Below are positions 16,401 to 30,468 of a stretch of DNA of 64,000 nucleotides, one piece after another. The position numbers were made by a program, and so were the translations under genes. Below the pieces are notes generated by a model, which had not been told where the DNA came from, made no database searches, and saw only the letters and a program-made list of their open reading frames with translations. Each line of letters starts with the position of its first letter. Position 1 is the first letter of the stretch. The stretch comes from Bathymodiolus brooksi (taxonomy: Eukaryota; Mollusca; Bivalvia; Mytilida; Modiolidae): contig OY804588.1 of NCBI GenBank assembly GCA_963680875.1, forward strand, positions 95,970,233 through 96,034,232. The letters are read 5' to 3'.

Positions 16401-16586
16401 TTGGACATCTAAAGACATTTCATATTGGACATCTAAATACATTTCATATTGGACATCTAAAGACATTTCATATTGGACATCTAAAGACCTTTCATATTGG
16501 ACATCTAAAGACATTTCATATTGGACATCTAAAGACATTTCATATTGGATATCTAAATACATTTCATATTGGACATGTAAAGGCAT
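13201..16586. repeat. Higher-order block A, copy 3
   Basis: This block matches copy 2 (7681-10946) and copy 1. The doublet of CACCTAACGATATTT monomers lies at about 14675 and 14915, and ACGTTTCAATTTGG monomers at about 13703 and 15551. From about 14.9 kb rightwards the order also matches 23.6-28.8 kb at 8,738 bp, that is 364 monomers plus the 2-bp insertion. A substitution private to this copy changes CATATT to CTTATT at about 14909. Confidence 0.85.
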
Positions 16587-17744
16587 TTCCTATTGGACAT
16601 CTAAAGACATTTCATATTGGATATCTAAAGACATTTCATATTAGACATCTACAGACATTTCATATTGGACATCTAAAGACATTTCATATTGGATATCAAA
16701 AGACATTTCATATTGGACATCTAAAGACATTTCATATTGGACATCTAAATACATTTTATATTGGACGTCTAAAGACATTTCATATTGGACATCTAAAGAC
16801 ATTTCATATTGAACATCTAAAGACATTTCATATTGGACATCTAAATACATTTCATATTGGTTATCTAAAGACATTTCATATTGGAGATCTAAAGACATTT
16901 CATATTGGACATCTAAAGACATTTCATATTGGACATCTAAAGACATTTCATATTGGACATCTAAAGACATTTCATATTGGACATCAAAAGACATTTTATA
17001 TTGGACATCTACAGACATTTCATATTGGACATCTAAAGACATTTCATATTGAACATCTAAATACATTTCATATTGGTCATCTAAAAACATTTCATATTGG
17101 ACATCTAAAGACATTTCATATTGGACATCTAAAGACATTTCATATTGGACATCTAAAGACATTTCATATTGGACATCAAAAGACATTTCATATTGGACAT
17201 CTAAAGACATTTCATATTGGACATCTAAAGACATTTCCTATTGGACATCTAAATACATTTCATATTGGACATCTAAATACATTTCATATTGGACATCAAA
17301 AGACATTTCATATTAGACATCTAAAGACATTTCATATTGGACACCTAACGATATTTCATATTGGACATCTAAGGACATTTCATATTGGACATCTAAAGAC
17401 ATTTCATATTGGACATCTAAAGACATTTCATATTGGACATGTAAAGACATTTCATATTGAACATCTAAAGACATTTCATATTGAACATCAAAATACATTT
17501 CATATTGGTCATCTAAAGACATTTCATATTGGACATCAAAAGAAATTTCATATTGGACATCTAAAGACATTTCATATTGGACATCTAAAGACATTTCCTA
17601 TTGGACATCAAAAGACTTTTCATATTGAACATCAAAAGACATTTCATATTGGACATCTAAATACATTTCATATTGGATATCTAAAGACATTTCATATTGG
17701 ACATCTAAATACATTTCATATTAGACATCTAAAGACATTTCATA
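15345..17744. repeat. 2,400-bp (100-monomer) higher-order unit, example copy
   Basis: Landmark modules recur in fixed order: the ACGTTTCAATTTGG segment, the ACACCTAAAT segment, the CTATATACA segment, the GTAAAGGCATTTCC segment, the long segment with GGACGTC, GGTTAT, GGAGAT and CTACAGAC, and the CACCTAACGATATTT segment. The unit measures 2,400 bp here and again at 24083-26482. A sister copy at 21755-24082 measures 2,328 bp because it lacks four monomers near 22.06-22.28 kb and has one extra elsewhere. Where adjacent units are compared directly, 22283-23908 maps to 24707-26332 at 2,424 bp. Confidence 0.85.
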
Positions 17745-20038
17745 TTAGACATCTAAAGACATTTCATATTGGACATCTAAAGACATTTCATATTGGACAT
17801 CTAAAGACATTTCATATTGGACATCTAAATACATTTTATATTGGACATCTAAAGACATTTCATATTGGACATCTAAAGACCTTTCATATTGGACATCTAA
17901 AGACATTTCATATTGGACATCTAAATACATTTCATATTGGACATCTAAAAACATTTCATATTGGACATCTAAAGACATTTCATATTGGACATCTAAATAC
18001 ATTTCATATTGGACATCTAAATACATTTCATATTGTACATCTAAATACATTTCACATTGAACATCAAAAGACATTTCCTATTGGACATCTAAATACATTT
18101 CATATTGGACATCAAAAGAAATTTCATATTGGACATCTAAAGACATTTCATATTGGACATCTAAAGACATTTCATATTGGACATCTAAATACATTTCATA
18201 TTGGACATCTATATACATTTCATATTGGACATCTAAAGACATTTCATATTGGATATCTAAAGACATTTCATATTAGACATCTAAAGACATTTCATATTGG
18301 ACATCTAAAGACATTTCATATTGGACATCTAAAGACATTTCATATTAGACATCAAAAGACATTTCATATTAGACATCTAAAGACATTTCATATTGGACAT
18401 CTAAAGACATTTCAAATTGGACATCTAAAGACATTTCATATTGGACATCTAAATACATTTCATATTGGACATCTAAAGACATTTCATATTGGACATCTAA
18501 AGACCTTTCATATTGGACATCTAAAGACATTTCATATTGGACATCTAAAGACATTTCATATTGGACATTTAAATACATTTCATATTGGATATCTAAATAC
18601 ATTTCATATTGGACATGTAAAGGCATTTCCTATTGGACATCTAAAGACATTTCATATTGGATATCTAAAGACATTTCATATTGGCCATCTAAAGACATTT
18701 CAAATATTGGACATCTAAAGACATTTCATATTAGACATCAAAAGACATTTCATATTGGACATCTAAAGACATTTCATATTGGATATCAAAAGACATTTCA
18801 TATTAGACATCTAAAGACATTTCATATTGGACATCTAAAGACATTTCATATTGGACATCTAAATACATTTTATATTGGACGTCTAAAGACATTTCATATT
18901 GGACATCTAAAGACATTTCATATTGAACATCTAAAGACATTTCATATTGGACATCTAAATACATTTCATATTGGACATCTATATACATTTCATATTGGAC
19001 ATCTAAAGACATTTCATATTGGATATCTAAAGACATTTCATATTAGACATCTAAAGACATTTCATATTGGACATCTAAAGACATTTCATATTGGACATCT
19101 AAAGACATTTCATATTAGACATCAAAAGACATTTCATATTAGACATCTAAAGACATTTCATATTGGACATATAAAGACATTTCAAATTGGACATCTAAAG
19201 ACATTTCATATTGGACATCTAAATACATTTCATATTGGACATCTAAAGACATTTCATATTGGACATCTAAAGACCTTTCATATTGGACATCTAAAGACAT
19301 TTCATATTGGACATCTAAAGACATTTCATATTGGACATTTAAATACATTTCATATTGGATATCTAAATACATTTCATATTGGACATGTAAAGGCATTTCC
19401 TAATGGACATCTAAAGACATTTCATATTGGATATCTAAAGACATTTCATATTGGCCATCTAAAGACATTTCATATTGGACATCTAAAGACATTTCATATT
19501 GGACATCTAAATACATTTCATATTGGACATCTATATACATTTCATATTGGACATCTAAAGACATTTCATATTGGATATCTAAAGACATTTCATATTAGAC
19601 ATCTAAAGACATTTCATATTGGACATCTAAAGACATTTCATATTGGACATCTAAAGACATTTCATATTAGACATCAAAAGACATTTCATATTAGACATCT
19701 AAAGACATTTCATATTGGACATCTAAAGACATTTCAAATTGGACATCTAAAGACATTTCATATTGGACATCTAAATACATTTCATATTGGACATCTAAAG
19801 ACATTTCATATTGGACATCTAAAGACCTTTCATATTGGACATCTAAAGACATTTCATATTGGACATCTAAAGACATTTCATATTGGACATTTAAATACAT
19901 TTCATATTGGATATCTAAATACATTTCATATTGGACATGTAAAGGCATTTCCTATTGGACATCTAAAGACATTTCATATTGGATATCTAAAGACATTTCA
20001 TATTGGCCATCTAAAGACATTTCATATTGGACATCTAA
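16641..20038. repeat. Higher-order block B, copy 2
   Basis: This copy matches block B copy 1 at 13,320 bp up to 18700 and at 13,322 bp after it, because of an extra AA at 18701-18710. It leaves the copy 1 order at about 20038, where ACGTTTCAATTTGG replaces the monomer that precedes ACATCCAAAGTC in copy 1. That point is a clear recombination junction between block B and block A. Confidence 0.87.
18701..18710. other. 26-bp monomer with AA insertion (first register shift)
   Basis: The sequence CAAATATTGG stands where every neighbour has CATATTGG, so this monomer is 26 bp. Landmark positions taken modulo 24 are constant at 9 before this point and 11 after it. It is one of only two register changes found in the window. 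On the plus strand it closes the long stop-free frame, with TAA at 18716-18718. Confidence 0.95.
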
Positions 20039-20040
20039 AT

Positions 20041-22900
20041 ACGTTTCAATTTGGACATCTAAATACATTTCATATTGGACATCTAAATACATTTCATATT
20101 GAACATCAAAAGACATTTCCTATTGGACATCTAAATACATTTCATATTGGACATCAAAAGACATTTCATATTGGACATCAAAAGACATTTCATATTGGAC
20201 ATCTAAAGACATTTCATTTTGGACATCAAAAGACATTTCATATTGGACATCAAAAGACATTTCATATTGGACATCAAAAGACTTTTCATATTGGACATCT
20301 AAATACATTTCATATTGGATATCTAAAGACATTTCATATTGGCCATCTAAAGACATTTCATATTGGACATCTAAAGACATTTCATATTGGATATCAAAAG
20401 ACATTTCATATTGGACATCTAAAGACATTTCATATTGGACATCTAAATACATTTTATATTGGACGTCTAAAGACATTTCATATTGAACATCTAAAGACAT
20501 TTCATATTGGACATCTAAATACATTTCATATTGGTTATCTAAAGACATTTCATATTGGAGATCTAAAGACATTTCATATTGGACATCTAAAGACATTTCA
20601 TATTGGACATCTAAAGACATTTCATATTGGACATCTAAAGACATTTCATATTGGACATCAAAAGACATTTTATATTGGACATCTACAGACATTTCATATT
20701 GGACATCTAAAGACATTTCATATTGAACATCTAAATACATTTCATATTGGTCATCTAAAAACATTTCATATTGGACATCTAAAGACATTTCATATTGGAC
20801 ATCTAAAGACATTTCATATTGAACATCTAAATACATTTCATATTGGTCATCTAAAAACATTTCATATTGGACATCTAAAGACATTTCATATTGGACATCT
20901 AAAGATATTTCATATTGGACATCTAAAGACATTTCATATTGGACATCAAAAGACATTTCATATTGGACATCTAAAGACATTTCATATTGGACATCTAAAG
21001 ACATTTCCTATTGGACATCTAAATACATTTCATATTGGACATCTAAATACATTTCATATTGGACATCAAAAGACATTTCATATTAGACATCTAAAGACAT
21101 TTCATATTGGACACCTAACGATATTTCATATTGGACATCTAAGGACATTTCATATTGGACATCTAAAGACATTTCATATTGGACATCTAAAGACATTTCA
21201 TATTGGACATGTAAAGACATTTCATATTGAACATCTAAAGACATTTCATATTGAACATCAAAATACATTTCATATTGGTCATCTAAAGACATTTCATATT
21301 GGACATCAAAAGAAATTTCATATTAGACATCTAAAGACATTTCATATTGGACACCTAACGATATTTCATATTGGACATCTAAGGACATTTCATATTGGAC
21401 ATCTAAAGACATTTCATATTGGACATCTAAAGACATTTCATATTGGACATGTAAAGACATTTCATATTGAACATCTAAAGACATTTCATATTGAACATCA
21501 AAATACATTTCATATTGGTCATCTAAAGACATTTCATATTGGACATCAAAAGAAATTTCATATTGGACATCTAAAGACATTTCCTATTGGACATCAAAAG
21601 ACTTTTCATATTGAACATCAAAAGACATTTCATATTGGACATCTAAATACATTTCATATTGGACATCTAAAGACATTTCATATTGGACATCTAAATACAT
21701 TTCATATTGGACATCTAAATACATTTCATATTAGACATCTAAAGACATTTCATATTAGACATCTAAAGACATTTCATATTGGACATCTAAAGACATTTCA
21801 TATTGGACATCTAAAGACATTTCATATTGGACATCTAAATACATTTTATATTGGACATCTAAAGACATTTCATATTGGACATCTAAATACATTTCATATT
21901 GGACATCTAAAAACATTTCATATTGGACATCTAAAGACATTTCATATTGGACATCTAAATACGTTTCAATTTGGACATCTAAATACATTTCATATTGGAC
22001 ATCTAAATACATTTCATATTGAACATCAAAAGACATTTCCTATTGGACATCTAAATACATTTCATATTGGACATCAAAAGACATTTCATATTGGACATCA
22101 AAAGACTTTTCATATTGGACATCTAAATACATTTCATATTGGACACCTAAATACATTTCATATTGGACATCTAAAGACATTTCATATTAGACATCTAAAC
22201 ACCTTTCATATTGGACATCTAAATACATTTCATATTGGACATCTAAATACATTTCATATTAGACATCTAAAGACATTTCATATTAGACATCTAAATACAT
22301 TTCATATTGGACATCTAAAGACATTTCATATTGGACATGTAAAGACATTTCATATTGAATATCTAAAGACATTTCATATTGAACATCTAAATACATTTCA
22401 TATTGGTCATCTAAAGACATTTCATATTGGACATCAAAAGAAATTTCATATTGGACATCTAAAGACATTTCATATTGGACATCTAAAGACATTTCATATT
22501 GGACATCTAAATACATTTCATATTGGACATCTATATACATTTCTTATTGGACATCTAAAGACATTTCATATTGGATATCTAAAGACATTTCATATTAGAC
22601 ATCTAAAGACATTTCATATTGGACATCTAAAGACATTTCATATTGGACATCTAAAGACATTTCATATTAGACATCAAAAGACATTTCATATTAGACATCT
22701 AAAGACATTTCAAATTGGACATCTAAAGACATTTCATATTGGACATCTAAATACATTTCATATTGGACATCTAAAGACATTTCATATTGGACATCTAAAG
22801 ACCTTTCATATTGGACATCTAAAGACATTTCATATTGGACATCTAAAGACATTTCATATTGGATATCTAAATACATTTCATATTGGACATGTAAAGGCAT
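20041..22900. repeat. Higher-order block A, copy 4
   Basis: The order matches block A copy 3 at 6,338 bp on the left, 6,434 bp near 21.0-21.3 kb, 6,410 bp at 21.6-21.8 kb and 6,314 bp from 22.3 kb. The first change reflects a 96-bp (four-monomer) duplication around 20.72-20.88 kb, where TTGAACATCTAAATAC followed by GGTCATCTAAAA occurs twice. The last reflects a 96-bp loss near 22.1 kb. This copy holds the longest ATG-started minus-strand run in the window (20120-21004, 294 codons), which is still plain monomer repeats. Confidence 0.83.
20120..21004 (-). other. Longest ATG-started repeat ORF on the minus strand (not called as a gene)
   Basis: The minus strand of each consensus monomer reads MSLDVQYE, with an ATG in every copy. 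This 294-codon run is the longest and consists only of variant octamers. It ends where the repeat variant TTTCCTATTGG turns the Tyr codon TAT into TAG. Elsewhere TTAGAC variants turn the Gln codon CAA into TAA. More than 100 similar runs of 61 to 294 codons tile the window, all broken by the same inherited nonsense variants. There is no unique sequence, signal peptide or domain in any of them. I regard them as a consequence of a monomer length divisible by three. Confidence 0.7.
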
Positions 22901-25900
22901 TTCCTATTGGACATCTAAAGACATTTCATATTGGATATCTAAAGACATTTCATATTAGACATCTAAAGACATTTCATATTGGACATCTAAAGACATTTCA
23001 TATTGGATATCAAAAGACATTTCATATTGGACATCTAAAGACATTTCATATTGGACATCTAAATACATTTTATATTGGACGTCTAAAGACATTTCATATT
23101 GGACATCTAAAGACATTTCATATTGAACATCTAAAGACATTTCATATTGGACATCTAAATACATTTCATATTGGTTATCTAAAGACATTTCATATTGGAG
23201 ATCTAAAGACATTTCATATTGGACATCTAAAGACATTTCATATTGGACATCTAAAGACATTTCATATTGGACATCTAAAGACATTTCATATTGGACATCA
23301 AAAGACATTTTATATTGGACATCTACAGACATTTCATATTGGACATCTAAAGACATTTCATATTGAACATCTAAATACATTTCATATTGGTCATCTAAAA
23401 ACATTTCATATTGGACATCTAAAGACATTTCATATTGGACATCTAAAGACATTTCATATTGGACATCTAAAGACATTTCATATTGGACATCAAAAGACAT
23501 TTCATATTGGACATCTAAAGACATTTCATATTGGACATCTAAAGACATTTCCTATTGGACATCTAAATACATTTCATATTGGACATCTAAATACATTTCA
23601 TATTGGACATCAAAAGACATTTCATATTAGACATCTAAAGACATTTCATATTGGACACCTAACGATATTTCATATTGGACATCTAAGGACATTTCATATT
23701 GGACATCTAAAGACATTTCATATTGGACATCTAAAGACATTTCATATTGGACATGTAAAGACATTTCATATTGAACATCTAAAGACATTTCATATTGAAC
23801 ATCAAAATACATTTCATATTGGTCATCTAAAGACATTTCATATTGGACATCAAAAGAAATTTCATATTGGACATCTAAAGACATTTCATATTGGACATCT
23901 AAAGACATTTCCTATTGGACATCAAAAGACTTTTCATATTGAACATCAAAAGACATTTCATATTGGACATCTAAATACATTTCATATTGGACATCTAAAG
24001 ACATTTCATATTGGACATCTAAATACATTTCATATTGGACATCTAAATACATTTCATATTAGACATCTAAAGACATTTCATATTAGACATCTAAAGACAT
24101 TTCATATTGGACATCTAAAGACATTTCATATTGGACATCTAAAGACATTTCATATTGGACATCTAAATACATTTTATATTGGACATCTAAAGACATTTCA
24201 TATTGGACATCTAAATACATTTCATATTGGACATCTAAAAACATTTCATATTGGACATCTAAAGACATTTCATATTGGACATCTAAATACGTTTCAATTT
24301 GGACATCTAAATACATTTCATATTGGACATCTAAATACATTTCATATTGAACATCAAAAGACATTTCCTATTGGACATCTAAATACATTTCATATTGGAC
24401 ATCAAAAGACATTTCATATTGGACATCTAAAGACATTTCATATTGGACATCTAAAGACATTTCATTTTGGACATCAAAAGACATTTCATATTGGACATCA
24501 AAAGACATTTCATATTGGACATCAAAAGACTTTTCATATTGGACATCTAAATACATTTCATATTGGACACCTAAATACATTTCATATTGGACATCTAAAG
24601 ACATTTCATATTAGACATCTAAACACCTTTCATATTGGACATCTAAATACATTTCATATTGGACATCTAAATACATTTCATATTAGACATCTAAAGACAT
24701 TTCATATTAGACATCTAAATACATTTCATATTGGACATCTAAAGACATTTCATATTGGACATGTAAAGACATTTCATATTGAATATCTAAAGACATTTCA
24801 TATTGAACATCTAAATACATTTCATATTGGTCATCTAAAGACATTTCATATTGGACATCAAAAGAAATTTCATATTGGACATCTAAAGACATTTCATATT
24901 GGACATCTAAAGACATTTCATATTGGACATCTAAATACATTTCATATTGGACATCTATATACATTTCTTATTGGACATCTAAAGACATTTCATATTGGAT
25001 ATCTAAAGACATTTCATATTAGACATCTAAAGACATTTCATATTGGACATCTAAAGACATTTCATATTGGACATCTAAAGACATTTCATATTAGACATCA
25101 AAAGACATTTCATATTAGACATCTAAAGACATTTCAAATTGGACATCTAAAGACATTTCATATTGGACATCTAAATACATTTCATATTGGACATCTAAAG
25201 ACATTTCATATTGGACATCTAAAGACCTTTCATATTGGACATCTAAAGACATTTCATATTGGACATCTAAAGACATTTCATATTGGATATCTAAATACAT
25301 TTCATATTGGACATGTAAAGGCATTTCCTATTGGACATCTAAAGACATTTCATATTGGATATCTAAAGACATTTCATATTAGACATCTAAAGACATTTCA
25401 TATTGGACATCTAAAGACATTTCATATTGGATATCAAAAGACATTTCATATTGGACATCTAAAGACATTTCATATTGGACATCTAAATACATTTTATATT
25501 GGACGTCTAAAGACATTTCATATTGGACATCTAAAGACATTTCATATTGAACATCTAAAGACATTTCATATTGGACATCTAAATACATTTCATATTGGTT
25601 ATCTAAAGACATTTCATATTGGAGATCTAAAGACATTTCATATTGGACATCTAAAGACATTTCATATTGGACATCTAAAGACATTTCATATTGGACATCT
25701 AAAGACATTTCATATTGGACATCAAAAGACATTTTATATTGGACATCTACAGACATTTCATATTGGACATCTAAAGACATTTCATATTGAACATCTAAAT
25801 ACATTTCATATTGGTCATCTAAAAACATTTCATATTGGACATCTAAAGACATTTCATATTGGACATCTAAAGACATTTCATATTGGACATCTAAAGACAT

Positions 25901-27106
25901 TTCATATTGGACATCAAAAGACATTTCATATTGGACATCTAAAGACATTTCATATTGGACATCTAAAGACATTTCCTATTGGACATCTAAATACATTTCA
26001 TATTGGACATCTAAATACATTTCATATTGGACATCAAAAGACATTTCATATTAGACATCTAAAGACATTTCATATTGGACACCTAACGATATTTCATATT
26101 GGACATCTAAGGACATTTCATATTGGACATCTAAAGACATTTCATATTGGACATCTAAAGACATTTCATATTGGACATGTAAAGACATTTCATATTGAAC
26201 ATCTAAAGACATTTCATATTGAACATCAAAATACATTTCATATTGGTCATCTAAAGACATTTCATATTGGACATCAAAAGAAATTTCATATTGGACATCT
26301 AAAGACATTTCATATTGGACATCTAAAGACATTTCCTATTGGACATCAAAAGACTTTTCATATTGAACATCAAAAGACATTTCATATTGGACATCTAAAT
26401 ACATTTCATATTGGATATCTAAAGACATTTCATATTGGACATCTAAATACATTTCATATTAGACATCTAAAGACATTTCATATTAGACATCTAAAGACAT
26501 TTCATATTGGACATCTAAAGACATTTCATATTGGACATCTAAAGACATTTCATATTGGACATCTAAATACATTTTATATTGGACATCTAAAGACATTTCA
26601 TATTGGACATCTAAAGACCTTTCATATTGGACATCTAAAGACATTTCATATTGGACATCTAAATACATTTCATATTGGACATCTAAAAACATTTCATATT
26701 GGACATCTAAAGACATTTCATATTGGACATCTAAATACATTTCATATTGGACATCTAAATACATTTCATATTGTACATCTAAATACATTTCACATTGAAC
26801 ATCAAAAGACATTTCCTATTGGACATCTAAATACATTTCATATTGGACATCAAAAGAAATTTCATATTGGACATCTAAAGACATTTCATATTGGACATCT
26901 AAAGACATTTCATATTGGACATCTAAATACATTTCATATTGGACATCTATATACATTTCATATTGGACATCTAAAGACATTTCATATTGGATATCTAAAG
27001 ACATTTCATATTAGACATCTAAAGACATTTCATATTGGACATCTAAAGACATTTCATATTGGACATCTAAAGACATTTCATATTAGACATCAAAAGACAT
27101 TTCATA
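22283..27106. repeat. Two adjacent ~2.42-kb higher-order units
   Basis: The segments starting at the TTAGAC monomers 22283, 22691, 22955 and 23627 recur at 24707, 25115, 25379 and 26051, all at 2,424 bp (101 monomers). The next landmark shifts to 2,400 bp, and the ACGTTTCAATTTGG version of the module (24083) is replaced by the TTGTACATC version (26483). This is the clearest place in domain I to see two higher-order units side by side. Confidence 0.85.
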
Positions 27107-29200
27107 TTAGACATCTAAAGACATTTCATATTGGACATCTAAAGACATTTCAAATTGGACATCTAAAGACATTTCATATTGGACATCTAAATACATTTCA
27201 TATTGGACATCTAAAGACATTTCATATTGGACATCTAAAGACCTTTCATATTGGACATCTAAAGACATTTCATATTGGACATCTAAAGACATTTCATATT
27301 GGACATTTAAATACATTTCATATTGGATATCTAAATACATTTCATATTGGACATGTAAAGGCATTTCCTATTGGACATCTAAAGACATTTCATATTGGAT
27401 ATCTAAAGACATTTCATATTGGCCATCTAAAGACATTTCAAATATTGGACATCTAAAGACATTTCATATTAGACATCAAAAGACATTTCATATTGGACAT
27501 CTAAAGACATTTCATATTGGATATCAAAAGACATTTCATATTAGACATCTAAAGACATTTCATATTGGACATCTAAAGACATTTCATATTGGACATCTAA
27601 ATACATTTTATATTGGACGTCTAAAGACATTTCATATTGGACATCTAAAGACATTTCATATTGAACATCTAAAGACATTTCATATTGGACATCTAAATAC
27701 ATTTCATATTGGACATCTATATACATTTCATATTGGACATCTAAAGACATTTCATATTGGATATCTAAAGACATTTCATATTAGACATCTAAAGACATTT
27801 CATATTGGACATCTAAAGACATTTCATATTGGACATCTAAAGACATTTCATATTAGACATCAAAAGACATTTCATATTAGACATCTAAAGACATTTCATA
27901 TTGGACATGTAAAGACATTTCAAATTGGACATCTAAAGACATTTCATATTGGACATCTAAATACATTTCATATTGGACATCTAAAGACATTTCATATTGG
28001 ACATCTAAAGACCTTTCATATTGGACATCTAAAGACATTTCATATTGGACATCTAAAGACATTTCATATTGGACATTTAAATACATTTCATATTGGATAT
28101 CTAAATACATTTCATATTGGACATGTAAAGGCATTTCCTAATGGACATCAAAAGACATTTCATATTGGATATCTAAAGACATTTCATATTGGCCATCTAA
28201 AGACATTTCATATTGGACATCTAAAGACATTTCATATTGGACATCTAAATACATTTCATATTGGACATCTATATACATTTCATATTGGACATCTAAAGAC
28301 ATTTCATATTGGATATCTAAAGACATTTCATATTAGACATCTAAAGACATTTCATATTGGACATCTAAAGACATTTCATATTGGACATCTAAAGACATTT
28401 CATATTAGACATCAAAAGACATTTCATATTAGACATCTAAAGACATTTCATATTGGACATCTAAAGACATTTCAAATTGGACATCTAAAGACATTTCATA
28501 TTGGACATCTAAATACATTTCATATTGGACATCTAAAGACATTTCATATTGGACATCTAAAGACCTTTCATATTGGACATCTAAAGACATTTCATATTGG
28601 ACATCTAAAGACATTTCATATTGGACATTTAAATACATTTCATATTGGATATCTAAATACATTTCATATTGGACATGTAAAGGCATTTCCTATTGGACAT
28701 CTAAAGACATTTCATATTGGATATCTAAAGACATTTCATATTGGCCATCTAAAGACATTTCATATTGGACATCTAAAGACATTTCATATTAGACATCCAA
28801 AGTCATTTCATATTGGACATCTAAAGACATTTCATATTGGATATCAAAAGACATTTCATATTGGACATCTAAAGACATTTCATATTGGACATCTAAATAC
28901 ATTTTATATTGGACGTCTAAAGACATTTCATATTGAACATCTAAAGACATTTCATATTGGACATCTAAATACATTTCATATTGGTTATCTAAAGACATTT
29001 CATATTGGAGATCTAAAGACATTTCATATTGGACATCTAAAGACATTTCATATTGGACATCTAACGACATTTCATATTGGACATCTAAAGACATTTCATA
29101 TTGGACATCAAAAGACATTTTATATTGGACATCTACAGACATTTCATATTGGACATCTAAAGACATTTCATATTGAACATCTAAATACATTTCATATTGG
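25379..29200. repeat. Higher-order block B, copy 3
   Basis: This copy matches copy 2 at 8,738 bp on both sides of the AA insertion, because each carries it. It matches copy 1 through the ACATCCAAAGTC monomer (about 28793) as far as about 29200, where copy 1 has GGTCATCTAAAA and this copy has GGACATCTAAAT. It therefore shares the insertion with copy 2 but a longer right flank with copy 1. Confidence 0.85.
27439..27448. other. 26-bp monomer with AA insertion (second register shift)
   Basis: CAAATATTGG again replaces CATATTGG, exactly 8,738 bp after the first case and at the homologous place in block B copy 3. Landmarks modulo 24 change from 11 to 13 here and stay at 13 to the end of the window. 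The two insertions are best read as one mutation copied by segmental duplication. Confidence 0.95.
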
Positions 29201-30345
29201 ACATCTAAATACATTTCATATTAGACATCTAAAGACATTTCATATTAGACATCTAAATACATTTCATATTGGACATCTAAAGACATTTCATATTGGACAT
29301 GTAAAGACATTTCATATTGAATATCTAAAGACATTTCATATTGAACATCTAAATACATTTCATATTGGTCATCTAAAGACATTTCATATTGGACATCAAA
29401 AGAAATTTCATATTGGACATCTAAAGACATTTCATATTGGACATCTAAAGACATTTCATATTGGACATCAAAATACATTTCATATTGGACATCTATATAC
29501 ATTTCATATTGGACATCTAAAGACATTTCATATTGGATATCTAAAGACATTTCATATTAGACATCAAAAGACATTTCATATTGGACATCTAAAGACATTT
29601 CATATTGGACATCTAAAGACATTTCATATTGGACATCTAAAGACATTTCATATTGGACATCTAAAGACATTTCATATTGGACATCTAAAGACATTTCATA
29701 TTGGATATCAAAAGACATTTCATATTGGACATCTAAAGACATTTCATATTGGACATCTAAATACATTTTATATTGGACGTCTAAAGACATTTCATATTGG
29801 ACATCTAAAGACATTTCATATTGAACATCTAAAGACATTTCATATTGGACATCTAAATACATTTCATATTGGTTATCTAAAGACATTTCATATTGGAGAT
29901 CTAAAGACATTTCATATTGGACATCTAAAGACATTTCATATTGGACATCTAAAGACATTTCATATTGGACATCTAAAGACATTTCATATTGGACATCAAA
30001 AGACATTTTATATTGGACATCTACAGACATTTCATATTGGACATCTAAAGACATTTCATATTGAACATCTAAATACATTTCATATTGGTCATCGAAAAAC
30101 ATTTCATATTGGACATCTAAAGACATTTCATATTGGACATCTAAAGACATTTCATATTGGACATCTAAAGACATTTCTTATTGGACATCAAAAGACATTT
30201 CATATTGGACATCTAAAGACATTTCATATTGGACATCTAAAGACATTTCCTATTGGACATCTAAATACATTTCATATTGGACATCTAAATACATTTCATA
30301 TTGGACATCAAAAGACATTTCATATTAGACATCTAAAGACATTTC
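29200..30345. repeat. Start of domain II; 1.1-kb module repeated at 32.32 kb
   Basis: The segment maps to about 32320-33465 at an offset of 3,120 bp (130 monomers). It introduces the CATCGAAAAACA variant (about 30092), which I did not see further left. That variant recurs at about 33212, 39692, 47612, 51044, 54692 and 60500 and so marks domains II to IV. A private CATCAAAATAC change occurs near 29466. Confidence 0.8.
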
Positions 30346-30468
30346 CTATTGGACATCTAAATACATTTCATATTGGACATCTAAAGACATTTCATATTGG
30401 ATATCTAAAGACATTTCATATTGGCCATCTAAAGACATTTCATATTGGACATCTAAAGACATTTCATA

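Larger units (their letters stand above)
2..18715 (+). other. ATG-less stop-free plus-strand frame (not called as a gene)
   Basis: In the frame starting at base 2 each consensus monomer reads as eight codons for HLKTFHIG. The variants I checked give other sense codons: TTAGAC gives AGA, TTGAAC gives GAA, CAAAAG gives CAA AAG, TTTCCT gives CCT. I found no stop until TAA at 18716, caused by the AA insertion. Equivalent open stretches continue after each shift, the last running from near 27.1 kb to the window end. No ATG occurs in the frame, there is no promoter or start context, and variation is mostly amino-acid changing. The openness is probably because few single changes in these eight codons make a stop. 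Confidence 0.6.
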
